A DNA stretch of 64,000 nt. It comes from Phycomyces blakesleeanus NRRL 1555(-) (taxonomy: Eukaryota > Mucoromycota > Mucoromycetes > Mucorales > Phycomycetaceae). The DNA lies in the NCBI RefSeq assembly GCF_001638985.1, contig NW_017265135.1, forward strand, positions 3,619,545 through 3,683,544, read 5' to 3'. The notes beneath the pieces were generated by a model that did not search any database, was not told the DNA's origin, and was given only the letters and a program-made list of their open reading frames with translations. The stretch's first letter is position 1. Every line of letters starts with the position of its first letter. Of the stretch, positions 24,197 to 36,704 are shown in pieces. The translations under genes and the position numbers were made by a program.

Positions 24197-24968
24197 CTAT
24201 TTCTTTGCCTTAGCCTTCTTCTTCTCTTCCTCTTCCTCTCTCAACAATTCCTCCTCTGCACGCTTAGCGTCCCGTTCAAGATCCTTCTCCATTGCTTTTC
24301 GCTTCTTATCCTCTACCTCCTTGAGCTCTTTCATCTCAACAAGCATGGCCTTTTGTTTTTCATGCTCTAGCATCTGTGCAGCAGTAGAAAAGATGGTCTG
24401 GCCCCAGTTTTCTTTGTAGGTGTTCGCTTCGCCAACAACTTCCTGCAGCTCGGCCATAATGTCTTGTTCAGCTACACCAAAGTCGCGCCAGAGATCATCG
24501 CCAATGCTGCCGGTACGCATCAATTGTTGCAAAGCTGGCTTTTCTTGTTGGACCTGAACAAGTCGTCTGACGGCTTCCATAGCACGGCGTAACAGGGCTG
24601 CTTTCAAATGATGCTCAGGTACAGGAGTTTCGCAATTCAACAATTGAATGTATTGTTCTTTTTCGACATTTTCGGGAAACCAAGGCTCAATGGGCTGGAA
24701 ATCTTATTGAAGATGAAAATATTTATAATAATAAGAACCAAGAAAGACAAACAGACAAACAAACAAAAAACAAAACAAAAACTATGGAAACCGATAATTT
24801 TACATGTACGCGTACGTCAAAAGAAAGAAAGAAAAAGAAAGATAATTAAAGGGAGATGGATGATGAGCATTGTTTCTTACTAGTGGCGCGGCGGTAAAGA
24901 TAAGAGAAGCCGCTCATGGCAGCAATACAGCCGCCAAGGTAGATGGCTGGCAGAATAAGTGAATTCAT
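24197..24968 (-). CDS. SEC66: Sec66 (Sec71), subunit of the Sec62/Sec63 ER translocation complex
   Basis: Exons 24968-24881 and 24702-24197 (197 aa; phase-1 intron, GTAAGA donor). The N-terminal exon codes a single membrane segment (residues about 4-24, LILPAIYLGGCIAAMSG) followed by the basic YLYRRA. The second exon carries the family signature: LKAALLRRAMEAVRRL, EKPALQQLMRTGSIGDDLW, VVGEANTYKENWGQTIF. The C-terminus is a charged coiled coil ending in Lys-rich sequence. Sec66 works with Sec62, Sec63 and Sec72 at the ER membrane in post-translational import. It is divergent from GET5, another ER-targeting gene. Confidence 0.92.
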
Positions 24969-25937
24969 TGTAAATGAGAAAGGAGTGAATATAGTAAGAA
25001 ATAGACAAGCCAAAGCAGAGCAAAAGGGGTGTGCACTCTTTTTTTTCCAAAAAAAGCCAAGTCATTCTCAGCAAATTTTAAAGCCGCACACACACACGCA
25101 CAGAGAGAGACACGACTACACATGCAGTGAAAAATATATAAATATAATTTGAATTCTCTTTTTTTCTTCTTCTTTGAACAAAAAATAGAGTATGGATAAG
25201 AATATACAAATATATAAAAGCAGGTATCTTTGTTTGATATAAAAAGTCATATCGCGCACGTTTAGAGATCTTCTACTTCTTCTGCTTTTTTGGTCACACA
25301 AGATTTCTTGATTTGGTTATGTAAAGACGTCAGCTACAGTATTATGAACTACCAGCTCTACATGTCTAAGATTGTGTATATTCAGTATGAACAATTAGCT
25401 TTAGTTTCTAAGTTTTAAAGACATAATCATTTAATGGGCCTCTCAATAATTTATTTACGTAGCATGGCTTGTGAGAATAACATCAAGCTAATTGCTAAGT
25501 GTAAATTGAAAGTCCAATAAGGTGAAGATTTATTTTACGAGAGAAACGACTCACATGCAATACAATACAATGATATGCTAATGCTTTTTACAACTCTAGA
25601 GAGTTTTTCTTTAGGCACACAAATTAAGGAAAATTATTGTTTGCTCAAAAGATAAAACTTTGCTTGTGCTAAAGGGAATCATAAACCTTAGTTCATCCAG
25701 ATGTATAAACTCATATTTTACAAGTTAAATCTACCTACCTTTTTTCTTGTATACATTTTATTTTATTTCTTTCCCCTTTAACCAGCCAAGCAGTTTATAA
25801 AAATAATCACGTGACTTGGCACAAAGTATCAAGCCAGGGCGGATTTTGGGTTCTGAGAGATAAATGCAAGCCCAAAAAAAAAGAGAAAGTATTGGACGTG
25901 TAATACAAATTCAACTGCACTTCTTTTAATATTTGTC
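24969..25937. promoter_or_regulatory. Shared upstream region of SEC66 and GET5
   Basis: 969 bp between divergent starts. AT-rich; no clear regulatory motif was identified and no additional gene is seen. Confidence 0.45.
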
Positions 25938-26769
25938 ATGGTCGAGGAATCTCAGTTTATTCAAAATTATCTTGGTGCTCTTTCATCAAGGTCTGTCCGT
26001 TTTGGAGAGGACTTTAACCCTCGTGCTATCCTTCATTTAAGACTCAAGGTAATAAACAAGAAGAAGAATAAGAAGAATTAAAGCAATAAAGAAAGAGAAA
26101 CAGATTGAAAAGCATTGTGCTTAAACCATTTACAATTAGAAAAATATATATTTAAAAACATAACAAAAATAAACTCATTTGTTCATTCTAGAGAAAACCT
26201 GATAATTCACCAAAGATTGAACCCGGTAAGGCCACATTACAATCCTTACTTCCTCTCTTCATTCCTTCATTTCTTCCATCTATTCTCATTATCTCACTCT
26301 TTCTAATTCCACAGAACCCAAGGTGGCCAAGACCACTGCAGACGAAACCCGTGAAGAAACCATACAAGTTACCATCAAGATTGTCAAGCCAGCTTCTCAA
26401 TTTATCATTGCTCGACTATCACCTGATGACACCATTTCTACTCTCAAAAAGCGCATTTACCAGCAGCAAAGCGCGTATCCAGTTGGTCGACAGCGCCTCT
26501 TGATTCGTGGAAAAGTATTGGCTGACAACAAGAAGCTCAGCGACTACAATGTTGCTAATGAGACAATCATACATTTGATGTTATCCGCTGCACCAAAGGC
26601 TGTTGTGGAAGATGTACCTATAACTGGTCGCTTTGGTGTTTCTTTAGCTACTGAACAAGCAATTGATAGCCCTGACTTCTGGAGTGCATTGGAAGCCACA
26701 GTTGCGTCAAAAGTGTCTGCTCAAGATACACCACTGATTATGGATAAACTGAAGCGAGCCCTTGCTTAA
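25938..26769 (+). CDS. GET5: Get5/Mdy2, ubiquitin-like subunit of the GET pathway
   Basis: Exons 25938-26048, 26192-26225 (34 nt), 26315-26769 (199 aa, phases agree). The N-terminal part (FIQNYLGALSSRSVRFGEDF) resembles the Get4-binding segment. A ubiquitin-like domain covers about residues 66-140 (IQVTIKIVKPASQFIIARL, DTISTLKKRIYQQQ, RLLIRGKVLADNKKLSDY, ETIIHLML). The C-terminal DFWSALEATVASKV...MDKLKRAL fits the Get5 homodimerisation helices. Get4-Get5 hands tail-anchored membrane proteins from Sgt2 to Get3 in the cytosol. UBL4-type or other ubiquitin-like proteins are alternatives, but the three-part layout favours Get5. Confidence 0.8.
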
Positions 26770-27085
26770 TTTTTTTTTAATTTAATCCTTTTCTTTCCTT
26801 CGTTCATTCATTGTGTGCATCTCTCTCTCCTTCTTTTCTCGTCATCATTATTACCCTTTGGATTGTTTGGTTTGTTATTATTTTTGTTGTTGCTGTTGCT
26901 ATTATTTGAGTTATATATGTATACATGGTATTGAAAAAGAAAAAGAGGGATAAGAAAATACACGTGAAATATGGAATCTATCGCATAGAATATACATATG
27001 TGTAAAATAAATAAATAGAAAAGTAAAAGATGAAGGAAGATATACGGGGGTTGGATAAGGGGAGGGGGGAGCGGACTAAGGTATT
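26770..27085. other. Convergent 3' intergenic region
   Basis: Between the stops of GET5 and the minus-strand gene that follows. T-rich then A/G-rich; no gene seen. Confidence 0.6.
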
Positions 27086-29426
27086 TTAAGATCGATGTGA
27101 GAGGATGTCAGAGGGAATAGTAGGACTAGTAGGTGATTTGGAATTGAGGGCCATGGCCTGCAAGTCCTTGGTGATACTTGTTGATGTTGAAGCAGAACCA
27201 GTAGTAGATTGTCTGGATTTAAGGAGAAAGAGGACACGGTCACGACTGGATAGTGGTCCAGCTGTGTCTTCTGCAGAATGGATATTGGATTGATGATATT
27301 GTTGTTGTTCAGGATTACTGTGGCTGCTGTTAATGCTATTGCTACTGCTACTACTGATTGTTAACGGACGATGGCTGACCAAAACATTGGGCTCAACAGA
27401 CCCAGCTGTCGACAGGCGTTTAGAGGCAAGATCCATAAATCCCAAAGAGGTAGGGCGAGCCATTGACTGTCGCTTCGATGCCATGCTTGAGGGTCTTTCT
27501 AACCGTTTGGCCTCCTCCAATGTCTTTCTTCTTTGTTCAGCTGCCTGTGATGCATGTCTTGGGCTCTCTTCACTCCGTCTTTCGAGCCTTGCAAAGCGCG
27601 AAGAATGATTGCCAGTTGCTGTTGACACAGGTCGTGATTTAGACCTCGTGGGGGAAGGCATTGATTCGATTGGCTTAGACCTTGATCCTAGTTCGGTAGT
27701 AGATGATCTTTGACTCAGCCTACTTGGTCTAGAAGGTGGTTTTGGTGCACTGCGTGGATTTTCAAACTGTTTGTACGCAGCAGGGATAGCGGGTGAAGGT
27801 GGAATTGGTGATGTCTGTAGAGGTAAAGGGCGTGATACACGAGCCTTTTCGATCGGAACCTTACGACGGCGTTCGTTTGGAGTACTGAGGGTAGGGACCG
27901 GAGGTACCGAAGATGCGGTGCTAGCGGTGGAACGTGCACTCTCAGAATATGACTCTGAGCGTCGCATCCAAGGATGATCGTCTTCTTCCCCTTCCTCTTC
28001 GTCGTCGTCGTGACTGTTATCATAATCTTTGGAATTGAATGAGCCGTGCACTTCTATAGATTTGAGGCGATTTGGAGTAAGGGATACCCGCATGGTGTTT
28101 CCAGAACGGATCAAGTCTTCAAAGTCAACTACAGGAATGTCTGGATCGTAAACCGATATGATTGTGGATCGAGACCTGGGTGGGATTCCTTCTACTCCAA
28201 GTAAAGGCCGAGGAGGATCCTCTTTTGTGAAAAGTTTAAAACTCTTTTTACTATTTAAACTAATGTTTGTGTGATTACTTAGTACTGAGGGTGGGCGTCG
28301 GGGAGGTATCCGGGGTGACAGCACTGGTGGGTCCTCTTCGTCATACACTAAAGGTTCAGCTGGCGACACATCGATTGGCGGTGTCATGGCTGTAACAATG
28401 AAAATGAAATATTAGACTTTTAATGTATATATTACATATTACATATATTAAAATTTATAATTTGTGCATATATTTATATATAAATAAATAAGTGAAAAGT
28501 ACTCAAATCATAGATATGCACATTCTACAGAAATATGATCTTCTTACTGGATTGACGCATAGATATTCGGTGCATCATACTTGATGGTCTGGCCTGCGAG
28601 GAAGACGATGACAATGATGGGTGCGATGGATTGTATCCAAATGCAGTTGCCCGTTTCTAACGTATTATGAAACATACAAGCGCATATGAATATGTATTTG
28701 GTGTGTAGATGCGTTTAAATATATCAGGTCATTCAACTCTACACCGACTTGGTGGGTCAAGTAATTTGCATGTAAATTCGTATTGTATATTCTTACCTCT
28801 AAATGTTCGCGCAAGGCAAATCGATGAAATAATTCGCCTACTTGGCTATCATCCGATAAAGCCCAAAACACTTCCTTTACTCTAATATTATCCGTTGCCT
28901 GATTTTCGGCCATACGTCCAATTGTGGTTAATAGATACTCGGCTACATGTTCAATTATAGTCGTAAGATAGATCACCAAGATGGGGGAGATGATGTCGTC
29001 TTTGGGCTGAGAATTCGACTTTTCGTTTTCGTCTTCATCTTTATCGGCTAATGTGCAGTAATCTAAGCAGCTATAACGAACAAGAGGAATGATGCGGTCC
29101 ATTGGGAAAGGACTATCGACGCCCAAGAGTCTCATTCGCTCATATGCTTCATAATCAATTGGTTCAGTTTCAGTAAATGTCTTGACTTCTAATTCGGCTT
29201 CCACAATCGCATTTTTTCCGAGAGAAGATGGTATAATAGAGAACAAGGCGAGCTTAATTCTGGATAGGTCGAGTGAAAGAGAAGTAGAGAGAAGTTGAAG
29301 AACAAGTTCGTCAATGAACTGGTTGATGGCCTGTAGTGCATCCGATGATACACGGTAAGGTCCAATCTCGGCTATAATGGCATGCGCAGCCCGGTGGCCC
29401 ACATAACGATAATCTACCAAATTCAT
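27086..29426 (-). CDS. Unrecognised protein with histone-fold-like N-terminal half and disordered C-terminus
   Basis: Exons 29426-28797, 28656-28548, 28389-27086 (680 aa, phases agree). The family is not recognised with confidence. Residues about 10-210 are helical with two histone-fold-like patterns: SSDALQAINQFIDELVLQLL with the helices after it, and ILVIYLTTIIEHVAEYLLTT followed by RVKEVFWALSDDSQVGELF. An acidic loop (DKDEDENEK) lies between. From about residue 212 the chain is Ser/Pro/Arg-rich and probably disordered. The start is uncertain: overlapping CTAAC branch-site-like sequence and a GTAG acceptor lie at the proposed ATG, and an upstream ATG near 29634 followed by GTTAAC would splice in frame. 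A chromatin or scaffold role is only a guess. Confidence 0.7.
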
Positions 29427-29564
29427 GAAACAAGCAGGGTTAGTTAGGTTGTATCGAAATACAACTTGTAACCAAATTTATTTTTAATTATTTTTTAGTT
29501 TTTGTTAGATCCCTACAACTTCTTGAATAATAAACATATATACATATACATATACATATAATAG

Positions 29565-29597
<33 letters not shown>

Positions 29598-32500
29598 GAT
29601 AAGAAGAATAAGAAGAAAAGAATTGTTAACCTTTAGTCATGAAGGAATCTAGTTCTCAATAATTCAAAAAGGTATATGTTATGTGCGTGTATGCAGATAT
29701 ATAGGTTGGTGTACAAAATAATATTGAAAGAATGGCTTGAAGAAGCCTTCAGGAGAATCTATTAATAAAAAAAAATAAAAAAATAAAAGTAAGGAAAAAG
29801 GCAGAAGCAAAATGATTATGATTTACAAGCACTACACACACACATTCACACACTCACACGCACGCACACGCACACGCACACACACACATACACTGGCACA
29901 CTGGCACACAGACGCACAAAAAGTATATGCCTGTTCTTTTGTACCTTATTTTTTTTATTTTCTTCTTATTTTTGGTTGGATGCCCGATACAGTGTTTCGC
30001 GTTTGAAAAATACACAAAAAAATTGGAATTTGAAATAAAATAAAAAATTGTACGACCAAGAAGAAGAAGAAGAAGAAAAAAAAAATTCAAAGTTGAATAT
30101 AAAGAATTTCATGTTGATCAAAATTTTGCGTTTTAGCAGGGTATTTTTTCTTTTGATTGTTCAATAAAGTAATTCAAGTCCACAATAGATTGAGAATGGT
30201 AAATATTGACTTTTATCGTTTTGAATGATTAGCAAAGTGATAAAGTATGTAGCTATTGTACCTTTTGATGCAAATGTGGTATTATCTTTCGCATCATCCT
30301 GATTAATATCAACACACTCTATTACTAGCTTTTCTACAACCAGCACTTTTGTAGCTTGATTTTCACGCTTATTCATTGTGTCCAAATTTAAAGGAGCTAT
30401 CTATTACTCTTGGCCTTCTTCTCTGATGCTTTATATGGAGTTTATCTCATTTCTTTGTATCCTTACCACCATCTTTGGGCAGTATGAATCTCAATGCAAA
30501 GTTCTTTTACTAGTCAGACTATTATCTGCCTCTATTTTGTTTTGTCGCTTGTAATCATTATATGTAGTATTTTTTTTGATTTTGCCTTTTTATCCGCCTT
30601 TCAAGTTCCTCTATGGAATATACATATTAGAGGCAGTTATACAAACCACTTTTAAACAATTAAAGCTTATGTTGCTATATAATGATACTGCAAATCAAAA
30701 AAAGGGCATTAAATTATTAATCTGATCCAATTGCACCCAAAAGAGATAGTAAGATCACCATCAATGCGATCAAATTTATGTTTTCATTTTTCGGGAAAAT
30801 ACCAGGTGATAGCCAGCATTAGATCAATGTGTTGTGCAATCTAGTCATCAGAACAATCTAACTGTATTCTCATTAAAAGATAATCAGGTACACTTCAAAC
30901 CTCTAAACTATATTTTGTAGTTTCTGTCACATATGGTTGAGTAAGGCTGGGAAACAATAGCGACTTTACTGATTATGGGTTTTTTTCCGATGCAGAAGAG
31001 GAACACAAATAAGGTCGAGTGCCGTATTGTTTGACACCTTCTAATAGGGTTCAATTGGCCCTTTCAACAACTATTATTTTCTTAACACTATTGCATTTTC
31101 AAAAGACGATTGATAAAGTGCTCAGTGATCAAAATAGACGAATGATACATCTGTAGGAGTGGCCACCCCCTATTTTTAACTGTGCGAGTTTGTAGGAAAT
31201 GACAACCTTCTTTATTTAATCATGATTTTGTGACATGATTAAATGATATTCGAATTTTATAAAACAAAACAAATAGACACGAAAAAAAAGGTAGCGTGAG
31301 AAACAATTGTTTACATTTACCATTTCAAACCTGCTTATATCCAAACCTCGTTTCAAGTATTAAAAGAGAAAGGGAATCCACAATATATATATCTATATAT
31401 TTTTGAACAGATCCCAGGCAAAATCTTGTGCAGTTGGTCTAGATATATCAAATCGATAATTATAATAAAAATTGCACCAACATTTAAAAGATAAAAAAAA
31501 ATCAGCACCTCTGATTGATCGAATTTTATCCGTTGTTTCTTGTATTGACGATTGAATAGATAATATAATATAATATACTTGCAGTAGTCATCTGGTCTTG
31601 CTTTTGATTATTTTATCAATACATATTCAAACTTCCCTTACTTTCATACTAATAGTAAAAGCAGTTATCAATTGTTCCAAGCACGTTTTTTAATGGCTAA
31701 GAACAAGCAAAAAAAATTAATTGGCTGAGCTGCTTTTCATTTGTCTAGACCAAGTAAAACAGTCGAACACTATAGGGGACATTATTAGAAACAAATAACA
31801 CATTAAAAGATGCACTAGCACAAGTACTTTACGAGAAAAAGAAGAAGGGAAGGGGCGAGAAATATAAAAGTATGCTGAAACATTTCGATAATTGTGGATA
31901 TCAGGATGTACTAACGCAAACCATAAAAAAAAATACCAAGCCTACAAACCGGGTTATAAAAACGGAATTCCAGTAACATTAATTCCCCAGTCTTTAAACC
32001 CTTCTCATGTAATAGACACAGTAACTTGTAAGTGTTATTAGACATTACTACAATATTTATACAGAGCACAAACTTTGTCGACAGTTCCAATTTGAAGAAA
32101 AGACAAGACGGGGCAAGAAGTGAACGAATTGGGCTTTGTGTTTAGATCAAAGAAAAAAAATAGGTAAAGACTTTGTCATTACTATGGCCGTGAATAAGAC
32201 AAACTTGGTCAAAATAAATCACCAAGTCATTAACTGACTAGGACATATAAATATATTCATCTGTTCTATGTTGCCTTGTTCTGTCCAACCGACCGAATAT
32301 TTATTAGTATAAATATTATTATGATCTTTATTAAGTTTAACTTCTTTATTTATTAAAGTCCGCTGGTAATTGCACAGCGTTTGGCCGAGAAGGGAAATTA
32401 GACCACAAAACAGTAAGTTACCTGATCAACCGCCCAATAAATCACAGACCCGTACTCTGATTGGACACCGCTCATTCAGGTTCCAAAAAAAAAGTGAGTC

Positions 32501-32621
32501 TGTGGCTGCATATGTGACTGCTTCTATTTTTTTTCCAATTTTCCAAGCATGTTTTTTACCTTTACGTTTCTGGTTTGAAGTCTTTTGCTTTCTCTTTATC
32601 CTTACTTCCAATTTGAAAACC
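29427..32621. other. 3.2-kb AT-rich intergenic region
   Basis: Holds TA and GT/CA microsatellites (29527-29600, 29835-29890) and AT-rich unique sequence. A short minus-strand frame from 30376 with a donor-like GTACAA near 30260 is too weak to call. The right part is the GMP synthase promoter. Confidence 0.55.
32433..32465. promoter_or_regulatory. Inverted pair of CCAAT boxes upstream of GMP synthase
   Basis: CCCAAT at 32433-32438 and its reverse form GATTGG at 32459-32464, about 160-190 bp before the start codon. Compatible with CCAAT-binding (HAP) control; binding is inferred. Confidence 0.35.
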
Positions 32622-35247
32622 ATGGCTGAAGCACAACTCCCTCAGGTGAACGAGATGTTCGACACTGTCCTTATTCTGGACTTTGGATCCCAGTACTCCC
32701 ACTTGATTACCCGTCGTGTCCGTGAGATGGGTGTCTACTGCGAGCTCTTGCCCTGCACCCAGAAGATGTCTGAACTTCACTTCAAGCCCAAGGGTATCAT
32801 CTTGTCAGGCTCTCCTTACTCTGTCTACGATACCGATGCTCCCCGTGTTGACCCCGCTGTCTTTGAGTCGGGTGTCCCTATTCTCGGTATCTGCTACGGT
32901 CTCCAGGAAATGACCAACCATATGGGTGGCAAGGTTGAAGCCTGCGATCACCGTGAGTACGGCCACGCCATGCTTAATGTCATTAAGCACCCCAACTTCC
33001 CTCTTGCTGACAAGCTCTTCGAGGGTCTTGGTGACGAATTGAAGGTATATTCGATTAAAGTTTTTTATACCCTACCGAAAAACATAGTATTCTCGCAAGT
33101 GGGACAATTATGTTCAAGTTATATACTTATATGTGTATGTATATGTGTATGTGTTATCTAAAATACCCTTCTTGGTATATTTCTTGCATTGTCTGTGTAT
33201 TTTAAAATATCTAGGTCTGGATGAGTCACGGCGATCAGGTCACACAAGCTGCTCCTGGCTTCTTGGTTATTTCCAAGACCAACACCGCTCCCTTTGCCGC
33301 AGTTGCTCACGAGTCAAAGCCTTTCTTCGGTACGCGTAATCTTCTGCATGTAGACGCAATGATTGTTCCTAATATCTCATTTTTATAGGTATCCAGTTCC
33401 ACCCCGAAGTTACTCACACCGACGATGGCCAGGCTGTCTTGAAGAACTTTGTTGTTAACATTTGCCACGCCGATGCCTCATGGACTATGGTATGTGTGTA
33501 CTACATAGATTTTTTTTGTTCCTACGTGCTACACAATGATTAGAGTTAAGGAGTTAGAGGAGGACAGTGGGGGGGGGGGGGGGTATATTTGAAAAAAATT
33601 CCAGAAATTAGTATTTTTTATATACTTCATATTTACTGACTTTTTTTTATTTTAAAAAAAATCTACACAGGATGCTTTTGTTGATAAGGAAATTGCCCGT
33701 ATCAGAAAGATGTTGGCCCCCCCCNNNNNNNNNNNNNNNNNNNNNNNNNNNNNNNNNNNNNNNNNNNNNNNNNNNNNNNNNNNNNNNNNNNNNNNNNNNN
33801 NNNNNNNNNNNNNNNNNNNNNNNNCTGGATGAGTCACGGCGATCAGGTCACACAAGCTGCTCCTGGCTTCTTGGTTATTTCCAAGACCAACACCGCTCCC
33901 TTTGCCGCAGTTGCTCACGAGTCAAAGCCTTTCTTCGGTACGCGTAATCTTCTGCATGTAGACGCAATGATTGTTCCTAATATCTCATTTTTATAGGTAT
34001 CCAGTTCCACCCCGAAGTTACTCACACCGACGATGGCCAGGCTGTCTTGAAGAACTTTGTTGTTAACATTTGCCACGCCGATGCCTCATGGACTATGGTA
34101 TGTGTGTACTACATAGATTTTTTTTGTTCCTACGTGCTACACAATGATTAGAGTTAAGGAGTTAGAGGAGGACAGTGGGGGGGGGGGGGGGTATATTTGA
34201 AAAAAATTCCAGAAATTAGTATTTTTTATATACTTCATATTTACTGACTTTTTTTTATTTTAAAAAAAATCTACACAGGATGCTTTTGTTGATAAGGAAA
34301 TTGCCCGTATCAGAAAGATTGTTGGCCCTCACGGTCGTGTTGTTGGTGCTGTCTCTGGTGGTGTTGACTCTACCGTCGCTGCCAAACTTATGCACGAAGC
34401 CATTGGTGACCGTTTCCACGCCATCTTGGTCGACAACGGTGTGATGCGTCTTAACGAGTGCGCCAATGTCAAGAAGATGTTGGGTGACAAGATGGGTATC
34501 AACATTAAGGTTAGCGATGCCGCCGATCTGTTCTTGGGTCGTCTCAAGGGCGTCACTGATCCCGAGACCAAGCGTAAAATCATCGGCAACACCTTCATTG
34601 AGGTTTTCGAGGCCGAGGCTGCCATCATTGACAAGGAGTGTGGTGGTGAGATTGAGTACCTTCTCCAGGGAACTCTCTACCCTGATGTTATTGAGTCCAT
34701 CTCCTTCAAGGGACCCTCCGCTACCATCAAGACCCACCACAATGTCGGTGGTCTTCTCGAGGATATGAAGCTCAAGCTCATTGAGCCCCTTCGCGAGTTG
34801 TTCAAGGATGAGGTCCGTGCTCTTGGCAAGATTCTTGGTCTTGATGATGAACTTGTCTGGCGTCACCCCTTCCCTGGACCAGGTATTGCTATCCGTGTCT
34901 TGGGTGAGGTTACCAAGGAGCAGGTCGAGATTGCCCGTCTTGCCGACAACATTTACATTGAAGAGATCAAGAAGAATGGCTACTACCGCCAGATTGCTCA
35001 GGCATATGCCGCTCTTTTGCCCATCAAGGCCGTCGGTGTCATGGGTGACAAGCGTACTTACGAGCAGGTCATTGCTCTCAGAGCTGTTGAGACCAAGGAT
35101 TTCATGACTGCTGATATCTTTGCCAGCGCAGAATGGTTTGTCTGCCTCAAGCGTATTAGTTCCCGTATCATCAATGAAGTTAAGGGTGTAAACCGTGTGG
35201 TGTACGATATCAGCTCCAAGCCCCCAGCTACTATCGAGTGGGAATAA
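32622..35247 (+). CDS. GUA1: GMP synthase (glutamine-hydrolysing)
   Basis: Makes GMP from XMP, ATP and glutamine, the last step of de novo guanylate synthesis. Exons 32622-33044, 33215-33329, 33389-33489 and 34279-35247 give 535 aa, the usual length. The glutamine amidotransferase half has the catalytic Cys in [10 protein letters not shown] (residue 91) and the [12 protein letters not shown]is/Glu; the ATP pyrophosphatase half has the SGGVDST P-loop at about residue 239; the dimer domain has [13 protein letters not shown] and ends KPPATIEWE. Exons 2, 3 and the start of 4 are present twice around an N gap (second copies: 33825 on, 33997-34097, 34279 on), an assembly error rather than biology. 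Codon use is markedly more C-rich than in its neighbours, as expected of a highly expressed gene. The frame extends upstream of the ATG without another ATG. Confidence 0.95.
33217..34319. repeat. False direct duplication of about 495 bp flanking a gap
   Basis: 33217-33711 and 33825-34319 are the same sequence at a fixed offset of 608, including introns and a 15-G homopolymer. The left copy ends with a missing T and a run of eight C just before the Ns, typical of a low-quality contig end. Confidence 0.95.
33725..33824. other. Assembly gap of 100 N
   Basis: Exactly 100 N, the standard placeholder for a gap of unknown size. Confidence 0.99.
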
Positions 35248-36704
35248 GTCAATACATTATATCTGTTCTTTTGTTCTTTTTCTTTTAATGTTCAACTTTC
35301 CATTTTCTTTATCCACATCTTTTACATTTCTTCTCTTTGCATTAAAAATAAAATAAAAATGACTCTACATCTGTTTCAATTATAAAACTCAACTGTTCAC
35401 AATATTTTGCTATTCTGCTATTATCGTTATCGGTATCGTTAATTTCTGAGTAACCATAAATTGAACGACCTCAAGCACAATATCAATTTTTTTATGCTTG
35501 TATATTCGGTTTTTCTATATTTTGCCTAGTATATAAACTTATCTTTAATGTCTGTGCATTGTACATAATTTAGCTATAAAACATTCCTATGCGCATTTGA
35601 TGCAAAGATTAGCAATATCCGCAGTATGCGGGATATGAGGGAGAAAGGGAGAAAGGGAGGAAGATAGAAAAGGCGAGTGTCACCTTGTCAAATAATTAAA
35701 TATACCATTAAATCTTGCAAGTGCATGTTTCAATTTCTTGATTATTTTCTTGGTTTTGGGTTTGGTTTTGGTTTTTCCTTCCTTTAAAGTTTCACAAGCC
35801 CATATGAAAGAACCATTGAATATTTATTCTTTTCAAGTATATCGAAAGTATAATCAAAGCCAATCATACTAGATACATAGCCTTGGTATTGAGAGGCGAT
35901 ACTATTCTTTTAAACTAAATGTCTATGGAATTTGTGTAAATTGGTTTTATAAACTTGATAGAAAGAAAATATTGAGCTGCTTTTTCTTTTGTGTGTCTAT
36001 CAAAAGTAAATACACTCAATTGAATTACAGTCATCAGAATCATTGGCATCAGCAGCAGCATAATCATGATTAGCATAATCATGATTAGCATAATCATGAT
36101 TAGCATAATCATAAACATAATCATTTTTCTTTAAAATGATATAATACTTACAATTATATAGCTCAATGTTTCAAGTACAATAGTAACGTATTTTATTGGA
36201 TTAGGATGAATAGGCCTTGTTGTTCTGTATGGTCTACTGTAAAATGAAAATCTCAAATATTGTTTCAAATGATATGGACGATCTTGGCAGCGTTGTCGTA
36301 CTTTTATTTTTATTACATAAGATAAATAAATACTTAAAAAAATGTCTCTTGAAAATTGCGTAGTAATTGGTTGCCTATCAAAATGATAAAGATATTTCTG
36401 TAGTTGGAGGACAATGTATTGTGAGTGTCATGGTGATGATCTCATTTATATTATTTACGTTTTTTTGTTTTGTTTTTGAAATGTTCATCAAATAAATATA
36501 TAATTGCTTTAAAGTTTCATCCTGCTTTATACAAATTCCCATATTTTTTATTATTTTTTTTAACAAAAAAAAATCTTAAAATAGGCCAATTAAATTGTAT
36601 TTTTTGTTTTAAAATAAAATAAAATAAAAATTCCTACTTAATTCATGGGGCAGCTTGAATTTTATTTATTTATTTTCTTTCTCTCTTTACACTTCTTTTA
36701 CGAT
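35248..36704. other. Intergenic region with a short minisatellite
   Basis: GMP synthase 3' UTR, AT-rich sequence, a 15-bp minisatellite (listed separately) and the promoter of the DUF1752 gene. No gene seen. Confidence 0.6.
36058..36124. repeat. 15-bp minisatellite, four copies
   Basis: Unit GCATAATCATGATTA repeated three times exactly plus a degenerate fourth. Each exact unit contains the perfect palindrome TAATCATGATTA. Confidence 0.9.

Noticed and set aside
24807..24812. Further ACGCGT site
   Set aside because: Single, inside the SEC66 intron; not taken as regulatory.
30161..30385. Minus-strand frame of 74 codons with a donor-like GTACAA
   Set aside because: Peptide looks somewhat protein-like but no second exon, domain or homologue could be recognised.
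32370..32621. In-frame extension upstream of GMP synthase
   Set aside because: No ATG upstream; the sequence holds CCAAT boxes and looks like promoter and leader.
33652..33947. Frames reading through the N gap
   Set aside because: Artefacts of the placeholder and of the false duplication.
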